Shown here piece by piece: positions 10,698 to 21,433 of a stretch of DNA of 32,601 nucleotides. Source of the DNA: Cyanobium sp. Prado107 (GTDB lineage Bacteria > Cyanobacteriota > Cyanobacteriia > PCC-6307 > Cyanobiaceae). Position 1 is the stretch's first letter. Each line of letters starts with the position of its first letter. The stretch covers positions 1 through 32,601 of the forward strand of contig JALOOQ010000003.1 in the NCBI GenBank assembly GCA_025454305.1, in the 5' to 3' direction. Position numbers and translations under genes: made by a program. The notes under the pieces were generated by a model. It had not been told where the DNA came from, did no database searches, and was given only the letters and a program-made list of their open reading frames with translations.

Positions 10698-12138
10698 CGT
10701 CCTCACCGCCGACCAGGAGGCGGCCTGTGATGCCTTCGCCGCCTGGCTGGCCGTGCCGGCCGCCGGCCTGCCCTTCGTGCTCAGCGGCTACGCCGGCACC
10801 GGCAAGACCTTCCTGTCGATGCGCTTTCTGGGCCAGGCTGAGGCTTCGGGCCTGTGCTGGACCGTGGTCGCGCCCACCCACAAGGCGGTGGGCGTGCTGC
10901 GCAGCCATCTGCAGGGGGCCGGCCTGAGCCCCACCTGGTTCCCCTCCACCATCCACAGGCTGCTGCGGCTGCGGCTCAGCAGGCAGGGGGATCTGGAGCG
11001 CTGCGAGGAGAGCGAGCACACCGCCGGAGCGCTCGAGCACCTGGGGCTGGTGCTGATCGATGAGGCCTCGATGGTGGACAGCCAGCTGCTGGAGATCGCC
11101 CTGCGCTGCGCCCATCCCTTCCGCACCCGGCTGGTGTTCGTGGGTGACCCCGCCCAGCTGCCGCCGGTGGGGGAGCCCGAGAGTCCGGTGTTCGCCCTGG
11201 GCCGCGCCCGTGCCGTTGCCCTGCGTCAGGTGGTGCGCCACCAGGGACCGGTGCTGCGCCTGGCCCAGGGGATCCGCGAGCAGGCCCTGCCCTGCCGGCG
11301 GCCGCCGCCGCTGCCGCCGGTCCGCACCGCCGAGGGGCGGGTGGCCCTCCTCGATCGCCAGGAGTGGCTGCTGGAGGCCCAGTCCGCCCTGCGCCGCAGC
11401 GCCGAAACCGACAATCCCGACCTGGCCCGCATCCTCTGCTACACCAACCGCTCGCTGGAGCGACTGGTGCCGATCGCTCGGCGCGCCCTGCACGGCGAGA
11501 TGGCTGATCAGCTGCCGGTGCTGCCGGGGGAGGTGCTGATCAGCCGCAGCGCCGTGATGGCCCCCGCCTGTCGGCAGGGTGAGGCGGCGGCCGAGGAGCC
11601 CGACATGGTGCTGGGCTCCAACCGCGAGCTGGTGGTGCGTGATGTGGCTCCCGAGCGCTGCGACCTGGCCGATCTGGGGGTGAGCGACGCCCCGCCGATC
11701 GACACCCTCACCGCCACGGTCACCACCATGGCGCAGTCCGGTGAGACACCGCTCAGCCTGCGCCTGCTGCCGCCGGCGGGCAGTGCCGCCCGCCGTTCCC
11801 TCGACGCTGTGCTCGAGCGGCTGCGCATCACGGCCCGCGGCGTGGCCCGGGATCAGGGCAAGGCCGCGGCCCGAGGGCTGTGGCGGCAGTTCTTCCTGGT
11901 GCGCGACGCCTTTGCAGCCGTGGGACCGGCCGCCGTGCTCACGGTGCACCGGAGCCAGGGCAGCACCTTCGGCGAGGTGTTCGTTGACAGCGATGTCTTC
12001 TGGCCCCGGGACGAGCTGCTGCGGCGCCAGCTCGTGTATGTGGCCGTGAGCCGGGCCAGCCAGGCGGTGGCGCTGGTGGCCGGCACGGGCAGCCAGGCCG
12101 ATCAGCGACTTTGGCGCGACTGGCTGGCCTCGGATTGA
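10690..12138 (+). CDS. SF1B ATP-dependent helicase, RecD2/Dda-like
   Basis: Walker A GYAGTGKTFLSMRF, VVAPTHKAVGVLRSHL, Walker B-like LVLIDEASMVDS, FVGDPAQLPPVGE, ILCYTNRS, VLTVHRSQGSTFGEVFVDSDVF, LVYVAVSRASQAVALV. Probable TTG start. Confidence 0.88.
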
Positions 12139-12178
12139 GCGGCACAGGCGGGCAGAGATCCGCCCACCACCAGCTCCT

Positions 12179-12868
12179 TCAGTCACCCAGGCCCAGCTGC
12201 AGACCGTCGATTCCCTGCCACACCAGATAACCCGCCGCAGCAAGGCTAACCAGGGCCAGCACCAGATCGCCCCGCCCGATAAGCCAGCGTTTGCCTCTCT
12301 CCAGCAGGGGCAGAATCCGCTCGCGTCCGCCGGTGATCACCGCCAGCAGCGGCAGCAGCAGCAACAGACTGCTGACCAGGCTGAACACAATCACGCCCAG
12401 TGTCTCCTGTCGTCCGTTGAGTCCCGCCTCCAGCAGGCTGCCGGCCGTTCTGGCTAGCAGGAACAGGTCGTCGGGGCTGGCCAGTTCCAGAGTTGCGCTC
12501 ACCCCGAGCAGCAGGGGCAGGGGCAGCGATCCGAACTGCTCCAGCTTCTGGGTCCAGCCGGGCGGCGCGGTCCGCTCGCGGCCCTCGAGCACTTCCCGCA
12601 GCCCCAGCGCTAGCAAGGCGCCGGCGGCCAGCAGGTCGAGCGCGGTGCGGTGGCCGCTGCCCTTCTCCATCGTCAGCATCAGGCCATGGCCCACACTCAG
12701 CAGCAGCGCCATCGCCACCGCCGTGGTGATCAGCCAGCCGGCCACGAACCAGCCGCTGCGACGCAGGGGTTGGGGGCCCAGCAGGAGCAGCAGCAGCAGG
12801 CCGATGTGCAGAGGCGAAAATCCCACCGCGAGGCCGAAGGCCGCCAGCTCTCCGATCAGGTGGCTCAT
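12179..12868 (-). CDS. GAP family membrane protein
   Basis: ~229 aa, about six TMs; MSHLIGELAAFGLAVGFSPLHIGLLLLLLLGPQPLRRSGWFVAGWLITTAVAM. Start at 12868 forms an ATGA overlap with the cobB stop. Confidence 0.75.
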   Translation of the reverse strand: MSHLIGELAAFGLAVGFSPLHIGLLLLLLLGPQPLRRSGWFVAGWLITTAVAMALLLSVGHGLMLTMEKGSGHRTALDLLAAGALLALGLREVLEGRERTAPPGWTQKLEQFGSLPLPLLLGVSATLELASPDDLFLLARTAGSLLEAGLNGRQETLGVIVFSLVSSLLLLLPLLAVITGGRERILPLLERGKRWLIGRGDLVLALVSLAAAGYLVWQGIDGLQLGLGD

Positions 12869-14355
12869 TCCTGTGCTGATCCGCCCATGGAGCAGGTGCC
12901 GGCGCTCAGGGCACCAGCTGCCTGACGGGCCGCCGCCGCCAGGCGCCGGGGGAGCTGCGGGAAGCCGGCCCAGTGCAGATGCAGCCAGCTGGCGTGGAGA
13001 TGGGCCGTGCGCCAGCCCTCCGCCCGGACCGCACTGCCCCAGCCCTCCAGCTGCCAAAGCTCCCGTCCGTCAGCAGCTGGTGGCTGTTGTCGTGCCGACT
13101 CCAGCTGCCAGCGGTGGAACTCATGGCCCTGCATGCGTTCGCCGCGGCGCACCAACAGCCCGTCACCCAGGGCCGTGGCCTGCCGGTAGCCGAGGCTGAG
13201 CTCGCCGCGCCGGGCCCGGAAGGGCAGCAGGCCGGCCATCGGATGGGACTGGCCCTGCGGGTCGCAGAGCTCCCGGCCGAGCAGCAGCAGGCCGCCGCAC
13301 TCGGCCACGATCGGTATCCCGGCGCCGAAGGCCCGGCGCAGGTCCGCCAGGCTGCGCCGGGCCGCTGCCAGTCGTTCGGAATGGAGCTCCGGGTAGCCGC
13401 CCGGCAGCAGCACGGCGGCGGCCCCGGGCGGTAGCGGTTGATCGGCCAGGGGGCTCCAGGAGCACAGCTCCAGGCCCAGGGCCGTCAGCAGTTCACCGGC
13501 CTCCGGGTAGCGGAAATGGAAGGCGGCGTCGCTGGCCACCGCCACCCTGACACCAGCCTTGGTGGTGCGGCTCCCGCTGTCGCCGAACGCACGCCCATCG
13601 CCGTGGGCCGGGAGTCGCAGCAGCGCCTGGATCGGATCTCCCTGTGCTTCGGGATCGCCCTCAGGGGCGGCAGGCGGAGGCGGGGCCAGCAGGGGCCAGA
13701 GCCGCGGCAGATCAAGGTGCCGCTCCGCCAGGGCCGCCCAGGTGGCGAGCCGGTTCTCCAGGTCGCTCACCTCGCCGGGGGGAAGCAGGCCCAGGTGGCG
13801 ACTGGGCAGCTCCAGGGACGGGTGCCGCGGCAACGCTCCCAGCATCGGCACGGAGACCGCCGCGAGGGCCTCGGCCAGCAGGGTCCGGTGCCGCTCGGAG
13901 CCCACCCGGTTGAGCACCACCCCGGCCAGGTTCACCCGGGGCGGGCCATGGTCGCGGAAGCCGCGCACCAGAGCTGCGATCGATCCCGCCTGGCGGGAGG
14001 CCTCCACCACCAGGATCACGGGCAGTCCCAGCTGAACCGCCACTGCCGCCGAACTCCCCTCGCTGCCGGGTCCACGCCCGTCGAACAGCCCCATCACCCC
14101 TTCCACCAGGGCCAGGTCGGCGCGGCGGCCGTGCCAGTGGAAGCAGCGCTGCACCCAGGCCTCGCCGCAGAGCAGCGGATCGAGGTTGCGGCAGGTCTGC
14201 CCGCTCACCCGGCTCAGCAGCTGGGGGTCGAGATAGTCGGGACCAACCTTGAACGGCTGCAGCCGCAGGCCCCGCCGGCGGGCCAGCGCCGCCAGGCTGA
14301 GGCTGAGCAGGGTCTTGCCGCTGCCACTGCCTGGCGCGGCGATCAGACAGGGCAT
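12865..14355 (-). CDS. cobB: Cobyrinate a,c-diamide synthase
   Basis: MPCLIAAPGSGSGKTLLSLSLAALARRRGLRLQPFKVGPDYLDPQLLSRVSG; GVMGLFDG; GAT-type amidotransferase with LLPGGYPELH and IVAECGGLLLLG. Confidence 0.93.
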   Translation of the reverse strand: MPCLIAAPGSGSGKTLLSLSLAALARRRGLRLQPFKVGPDYLDPQLLSRVSGQTCRNLDPLLCGEAWVQRCFHWHGRRADLALVEGVMGLFDGRGPGSEGSSAAVAVQLGLPVILVVEASRQAGSIAALVRGFRDHGPPRVNLAGVVLNRVGSERHRTLLAEALAAVSVPMLGALPRHPSLELPSRHLGLLPPGEVSDLENRLATWAALAERHLDLPRLWPLLAPPPPAAPEGDPEAQGDPIQALLRLPAHGDGRAFGDSGSRTTKAGVRVAVASDAAFHFRYPEAGELLTALGLELCSWSPLADQPLPPGAAAVLLPGGYPELHSERLAAARRSLADLRRAFGAGIPIVAECGGLLLLGRELCDPQGQSHPMAGLLPFRARRGELSLGYRQATALGDGLLVRRGERMQGHEFHRWQLESARQQPPAADGRELWQLEGWGSAVRAEGWRTAHLHASWLHLHWAGFPQLPRRLAAAARQAAGALSAGTCSMGGSAQE

Positions 14356-14367
14356 GGCTGCGGCCCC

Positions 14368-15654
14368 TCAGCCGGGCAGCAGCCGGGCTGCGAGCGGGGC
14401 CGCCGAGGCCAGCAGGGGGTTGGTGGTGTCGTGACCGCCGGCCAGCAGCCGGGCCAGTTCCATCTCCTCGCTTTCGTTGGGCAGGGGCACCACGTCTTCG
14501 GCCAGCTCCATCGAGGCCATGCCGCCGGATTCCAGGCGCATGCAGCCGCCGGATTCGGAGCAGAGGATCACGCACAGCGGCGGCCGGCCCTCGGGGGCGC
14601 AGATCAGGCGCAGGCCCACAAGGGCGCCGGGATGGATCTTGGGGCTGCCCACCGGCACCGGCATGAGACGGAACTGCACGGCGGCGCCATCGGTGCGCTC
14701 GAAGGCGGCACCGATCCCTTCGCCGTCCAGCGGGTAGGAATCGGTCAGGTGCCAGCCCAGACGGTCGGCGATCCACGCCGCCAGCAGCAGGCCCTTGAGG
14801 GGATGGTCGCCCTCCACGTCGATGTCCAGCTGCACCACGTGCTCGAGGGCGTCGCGGCGCGAGGGCGGGTCGAACACCATCGCCAGCGACTCGCGCCAGC
14901 TGCGCAGTCGCAGCCAGTTGAGGTCGTTCACCGCCTGGCCAGCCTCGATGCGCTTCACCAGCAGGTCGATGCAGCGGCGGGGCTGGCCCAGGGAGCTGTC
15001 CACCACCAGGCGGCGAGGCGGCGGTGCCAGGGCCTCCAGCAGTTCGGGCGCCTCGTCGAGGCTGCTGTTCCACCACACCCAGCAGGGCAGGTCATGGGTG
15101 ACCAGCGAATGGATCAGGTCCAGGGACTGCTGCAGCGAGCCCCGGCCACCCCGCAGCACCACCACGTCACCGCAGGCCGTGCCGGCACCCCCCTCCTCCG
15201 GCAGCGGGCAGTAGGCGGCCACCAGGGTTTCCAGCGGCTGCCCCTCATCGAGGGTGGGCGCCAGGGTGATCAGCCGCCGGGGCTTGTGGGTGCTGATGGC
15301 GGTATCGACGAACTGGCCGCGCAGATCCTGCACCTGGTGGTGCCCGGGTTGCTGCCCCAGCTCCCAGGCCAGGCGCTGATCCATCACCGCCGTGCTCAGG
15401 GGCAGGTCGATCTCCTGCACCGCCCGCTTGGCGGCCTCGATCAGCTCCGGTTCCAGCAGGCCGGTGAGCGGTCCGTCGGCGCGACCGGTGCGGATCAGGT
15501 GCTGCTGCAGCCACGAGCCCTCGTACACCACCAGGGTGAAGGTGGTGGCACCGTCGGAATCCTGCAGTCCCTCGCCCCACAGGGTCTGCAGGTAGCTGGG
15601 AACCTCCGTGGGCGGGAGAGCCGTGGGGGCCTGGAGGGTGAGTTGGGGGGACAT
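14368..15654 (-). CDS. opcA: Glucose-6-phosphate dehydrogenase assembly protein
   Basis: MSPQLTLQAPTALPPTEVPSYLQTLWGEG...DLPCWVWWNSSL...DLNWLRLRSWRESLAMVFDPPSRRDAL; lies directly downstream of zwf. Start shortened from ORF 15822 to 15654. Confidence 0.9.
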   Translation of the reverse strand: MSPQLTLQAPTALPPTEVPSYLQTLWGEGLQDSDGATTFTLVVYEGSWLQQHLIRTGRADGPLTGLLEPELIEAAKRAVQEIDLPLSTAVMDQRLAWELGQQPGHHQVQDLRGQFVDTAISTHKPRRLITLAPTLDEGQPLETLVAAYCPLPEEGGAGTACGDVVVLRGGRGSLQQSLDLIHSLVTHDLPCWVWWNSSLDEAPELLEALAPPPRRLVVDSSLGQPRRCIDLLVKRIEAGQAVNDLNWLRLRSWRESLAMVFDPPSRRDALEHVVQLDIDVEGDHPLKGLLLAAWIADRLGWHLTDSYPLDGEGIGAAFERTDGAAVQFRLMPVPVGSPKIHPGALVGLRLICAPEGRPPLCVILCSESGGCMRLESGGMASMELAEDVVPLPNESEEMELARLLAGGHDTTNPLLASAAPLAARLLPG

Positions 15655-15677
15655 GGCGGGAGGGGAGGGGGCTGGGC

Positions 15678-17201
15678 TCAGGGACGACGCCAGACCAGCC
15701 CGTCGTCGGCCAGCAGGGTGTCGGCGGCGGCGGGCCCCCAGGTGCGGGCCTCGTAGGGGTGCACCGGAAGCTGCCAGGGAGAGTCTTCGATCAGCTCGAG
15801 CACGGGGGTGTAGAGCCGCCATGCGGCCTCCACCTCGTCGCTGCGGGTGAACAGGGTGGGGTCACCGAGCATGGCGTCGGCCAGCAGACGCACATAGCCC
15901 TCGTCGCTGGGCTCACCGAAGCTCTCGTCGTAGCTGAAGGCCATGTCCACCGGGCGGCTGCGCATGCCCGACCCGGGGGCCTTGACCTCGAAGCGGATGT
16001 TCGCCCCCTCATCCGGCTGGATCCGGAGGATGAGCTGGTTGGGAGTGGGGGCGCCGCCGGCCGCGTCGAAGAGGTGCACCGGCGCCTGGCGGAAGGTGAG
16101 CACCACCTCGCTCAGCCGCTTGGGCAGCCGCTTGCCGGTGCGCACATAGAACGGCACCCCCTGCCAGCGCCAGTTGTCGATGAACAGCTTCATCGCCACG
16201 TAGGTTTCGGTGGTGCTGTTGGCATTCACGCCGGGCTCCTGGCGATACCCGGGGATCGGGCTGCGGCTGCTGCCACCGGAGCCGTACTGACCGCGGACGC
16301 AGCATTTCCAGGGCTCGCCCTGGTTGGCCAGCCGGGCGGCCTGCAGCACCTTGGCCTTCTCGTTGCGGATCGCCTCGGCGTCGAAGCGCCCGGGGGGTTC
16401 CATGGCGGTCAGCGCCAGGATCTGGGTGAGGTGGTTCTGCACCATGTCGCGCAGGGCGCCACTGGTTTCGTAGTAGCCGGCCCGTTCCTCCACCCCCACC
16501 GTTTCCGCCGCGGTGATCTGTACGTTGGCGATGAAATTGCGGTTCCAGACCGGCTCGAAGATGGTGTTGGCGAAGCGCAGCACCAGGATGTTCTGAACCG
16601 TCTCCTTGCCGAGGTAGTGGTCGATCCGGAAGATCTGCTTCTCCTTGGCGCTGGCCTGCACCACCTTGTTGAGCGCCTGGGCGCTGGGGTAGTCGGTGCC
16701 GAAGGGCTTCTCGATCACCACCCGGCTGCGCTCCGGATCGGAAAGCAGCCCGGCGGCGGCCAGGGCACGGGTGCCGCTGCCGTAGAAGGCCGGCGACACC
16801 GACAGATAGAAGGTGCGGTTGCCGCGGGTGGCGCGCTGGCGGTCGATCTGCTCGAGCCGCTGGCCCAGGGCCTGGATCGAGGCCGGGTTGGAGAGATCGG
16901 CAGGCTCGTAGAACAGGCCCGCGGCAAACGACTGCCAGGTGTGGCCATGGCCCTCGATCGTGTCGCCGAGGGCCTCGGCCATGCGCGTGCGGAACTCCTC
17001 ATCGCTCCAGGGGCGCCTGGCACAGCCCAGCACCGCGAATTCGCTGGGCAGGCGGCGCTGGCGGAAGAGTTCGAACAGGGCCGGGATCAGCTTGCGGTGG
17101 GTGAGGTCACCGCTGGCCCCGAAGATCACGATGCACTGGGAGGGGATGATCCGCTCCTGCCGCAGGCCGACCCGCAGAGGGTTGGTGAGCACGGCGGTCA
17201 T
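15678..17201 (-). CDS. zwf: Glucose-6-phosphate 1-dehydrogenase
   Basis: IFGASGDLTHRKLIPALFEL, RIDHYLGKETVQNILVLRFAN, YVAMKLFIDNWRWQGVPFYVRTGKRLPKR. Confidence 0.97.
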   Translation of the reverse strand: MTAVLTNPLRVGLRQERIIPSQCIVIFGASGDLTHRKLIPALFELFRQRRLPSEFAVLGCARRPWSDEEFRTRMAEALGDTIEGHGHTWQSFAAGLFYEPADLSNPASIQALGQRLEQIDRQRATRGNRTFYLSVSPAFYGSGTRALAAAGLLSDPERSRVVIEKPFGTDYPSAQALNKVVQASAKEKQIFRIDHYLGKETVQNILVLRFANTIFEPVWNRNFIANVQITAAETVGVEERAGYYETSGALRDMVQNHLTQILALTAMEPPGRFDAEAIRNEKAKVLQAARLANQGEPWKCCVRGQYGSGGSSRSPIPGYRQEPGVNANSTTETYVAMKLFIDNWRWQGVPFYVRTGKRLPKRLSEVVLTFRQAPVHLFDAAGGAPTPNQLILRIQPDEGANIRFEVKAPGSGMRSRPVDMAFSYDESFGEPSDEGYVRLLADAMLGDPTLFTRSDEVEAAWRLYTPVLELIEDSPWQLPVHPYEARTWGPAAADTLLADDGLVWRRP

Positions 17202-17318
17202 GAACGGTCTCTCCCCGGATCTTGTTCGATCAGACCCAGGCTGCCTGGCGGAGCACCGGCGGAGTGGTGCTGGATCGGGGCTGTGAGCAAACGAGCACCG
17301 AGGACCTGATCACGCTGA

Positions 17319-19261
<1,943 letters not shown>

Positions 19262-19442
19262 GCGTCAGCCAACGCCGAACATCAGCCCGGATCGGACTCC
19301 GGCGAGGACGTCTCGGGAGCAGAGACTCACCCGAGCGGCCACACGCTCCGCTGTCAGCCGGCCCGGTTGGTTGTTCCCGACCCTCTCTCTCGAGTGATCG
19401 CGACACACGATTCGCGACCCGAGAAGCGATGGGGGAAGCGTT

Positions 19443-19471
19443 CCCGAAGGTCCAGACGGGCCCGAAGGTCC
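19443..19471. repeat. 11-bp direct repeat downstream of tRNA-Glu
   Basis: CCCGAAGGTCC at 19443-19453 and 19461-19471. Confidence 0.65.
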
Positions 19472-19491
19472 TGGCCGGACTGATGTCTGGA

Positions 19492-19564
19492 TACCCCCAA
19501 GGGGATTCGAACCCCTGTCGCCTCCGTGAAAGGGAGGTGTCCTAGGCCTCTAGACGATGGGGGC
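19492..19564 (-). tRNA. tRNA-Glu (anticodon UUC)
   Basis: Reverse complement GCCCCCATCGTCTAGAGGCCTAGGACACCTCCCTTTCACGGAGGCGACAGGGGTTCGAATCCCCTTGGGGGTA folds as a 73-nt cloverleaf; anticodon loop CTTTCAC; GGTTCGAATCC T-arm. Confidence 0.95.
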
Positions 19565-19670
19565 GAGGCCACGGCACAGGGTCACTCCATACGGCTCTCG
19601 GTCTGAGGCCTGGTGGGGGGACTGGCGGCACCGGATCCGGGATCTGGGCCGTTGCGCCGATGTGTGGAAG

Positions 19671-20852
19671 CTACGGGCCGGGGTGTCCCTTCGTCAAGGC
19701 AGCGGGACCCTGGCCGCTCCACACCGGCACGGTCACGTGAAAGCAGGCCCCTTCCCCGGGTTCCGAGACCACCCAGATCCGTCCGCCGTGCACCTCGGCG
19801 ATGCGCCGGCACACGGACAGTCCCACGCCATAGCCGGAGGTGGTGCCAGAGGTCTGGGGCAGGCGGACGCGGTCCTGGAAGATGCGCTGCTGCTCGGTCG
19901 CCGGAATGCCTGGCCCGCTGTCGCACACACTCACCTGCACCCACTGGCTGGTGCGGTGCAGCAGCGCCAGGCTCACCCGGCCGCCATCGGGGGTGTACTT
20001 GAAGGCGTTCTCCAGCAGGTTGAGCAGCACCTGGCGCATCCGCCGCCCATCCGCGTAGACATCGGGCAGGTCGGCGGGGATGTCGGTGACCAGCCGCAGA
20101 TCGCGGCCCACCCAGAGCTTCTCCAGTTCCAGGATCGTCTCGGCCGCCACCGGCCCCAGGCTGAGGCGCTGGGGGTTGAACAGGGCCTCCCAGCGGGTGG
20201 TGCCCACCTCCAGCAGATCCTGCGACAGGGCCTCGATGTCGTTCAGGCGCCGCCGCAGCACGTCCTTGAACCGATGCATGTCGATCTGGCCGAGCTCATG
20301 GCTCTGCAGAGCCAGCTTGCTGGCGGTGAGCGGGGTGCGCAGTTCATGGGCCACCATCCGCAGCAGGCGTTCCTGCACCCCCAGCCGCTCGATCAGGGCC
20401 TCGTTCTCCTGGCGCAGCACCAGCAGCTGATCCTCCAGCTGCAGTTCGCGGCGGCTGCGACTGCCGTCGATCTCAGGCGGCTGCAGGCTCATTCCCAGGC
20501 CGCTCACCATCTGCTCCTGCTGCCAGCGCGGCAGCCAGCTGCGCAGCTGCTGGGTGATGGTGCTGCCCGCGAACATCTGCCGGGGCCCCGGCGCCAGTTT
20601 CACCAGGGCCGGGGTGGCCACCAGCCGGTGCAGCTCCAGCAGCTCCGGCTGGCGGCAGGGATCGGCGATGGTGAGGTTCACGGCAAACCCCAGCTCATCG
20701 CTCTTGAGCAGCTGCAGCAGGTTGCGCAGATCCGGGCTGGCCAGGTGACGGCTGGAGGCCAGCAGCAGCAGCTGCATGGTCTGGCGCGGGTCCGGGTCCC
20801 GGACACCGTCCTCAGGACCGGAGGGAGCGTTGCCGGCGGCTGTGGGGTTCAC
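19671..20852 (-). CDS. sasA: Circadian-clock-associated sensor histidine kinase with KaiB-like N-terminal domain
   Basis: N-terminal KaiB/thioredoxin-like [70 protein letters not shown]-box [18 protein letters not shown]-box [41 protein letters not shown]. Confidence 0.92.
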   Translation of the reverse strand: MNPTAAGNAPSGPEDGVRDPDPRQTMQLLLLASSRHLASPDLRNLLQLLKSDELGFAVNLTIADPCRQPELLELHRLVATPALVKLAPGPRQMFAGSTITQQLRSWLPRWQQEQMVSGLGMSLQPPEIDGSRSRRELQLEDQLLVLRQENEALIERLGVQERLLRMVAHELRTPLTASKLALQSHELGQIDMHRFKDVLRRRLNDIEALSQDLLEVGTTRWEALFNPQRLSLGPVAAETILELEKLWVGRDLRLVTDIPADLPDVYADGRRMRQVLLNLLENAFKYTPDGGRVSLALLHRTSQWVQVSVCDSGPGIPATEQQRIFQDRVRLPQTSGTTSGYGVGLSVCRRIAEVHGGRIWVVSEPGEGACFHVTVPVWSGQGPAALTKGHPGP

Positions 20853-20908
20853 GCGATCACCCTATGGGCAGCGCCCCCGCGGCGGCAGGCCCCGGTCCAT
20901 GCAGCAGC

Positions 20909-21433
20909 ATGGAGCCAGCCTTCCGCCGGAATCCCCGCTTGCACCTCCCGGGTCTGCCGTTCAGGGCCGCCGCGCCGGGCCTCCCGTTCCTGCGCGTGCT
21001 GCTGGCTGCCGCCTGTCTGGTACCGGCCGGCTCGGCCCTGGCGGCACCGGCCACCCAGGCCGAGATGGAGACGTACACCAGCCTCGCAGCCCTGAACGTC
21101 TGCATCGCACGGGCTTCCGGGGTTGAGTTCGAGCAGGCGGTGGGAGTGGCTGCCGAAACCATCACCCGGTGGATTCAGGACACCCACCAAAGCGCCATCG
21201 CGCCGGTGTCCGCCAGCCCCCTCAGCCTGGAGGACCTGCGCAGAGGCGCCGTCAACGCCGCCGTGATCGGTGCTGTCGAGATCTGTCCCGATCAGGTGCC
21301 GCCGCAGGTGCTCCGCGACGTGCGCCAGGCCGTGCAGAGCTCGGCGCCCGGCGCTGCTGCAGGGCAACCGCCGCTCCCGCCTCCCTCTCCACAGCCGGCC
21401 GCCACGCCCACTCCCAAGCCCCCCCGCCGATGA
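20909..21433 (+). CDS. Small putative secreted protein, unknown function
   Basis: Signal-peptide-like LRVLLAAACLVPAGSALAA followed by TQAEMETYTSLAALNVCIARASGVEFEQAVGVAAETITRWI and a Pro-rich tail; stop overlaps pepN start (ATGA). Confidence 0.65.
   Translation: MEPAFRRNPRLHLPGLPFRAAAPGLPFLRVLLAAACLVPAGSALAAPATQAEMETYTSLAALNVCIARASGVEFEQAVGVAAETITRWIQDTHQSAIAPVSASPLSLEDLRRGAVNAAVIGAVEICPDQVPPQVLRDVRQAVQSSAPGAAAGQPPLPPPSPQPAATPTPKPPRR

Noticed and set aside
12147-12164. GGCGG-N8-CCGCC between helicase and GAP genes as a terminator
   Set aside because: 5-bp stem, no T-tract on either strand; too weak to call.
13438-15756. 772-aa + strand ORF
   Set aside because: Antisense to cobB and opcA, spans two real genes; His/Gln/Gly-rich low-complexity translation typical of antisense frames in GC-rich DNA.
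15759-17309. 516-aa + strand ORF
   Set aside because: Antisense to zwf; GC artefact.
19557-21095. 512-aa + strand ORF
   Set aside because: Antisense to sasA; Gln/His-rich artefact.
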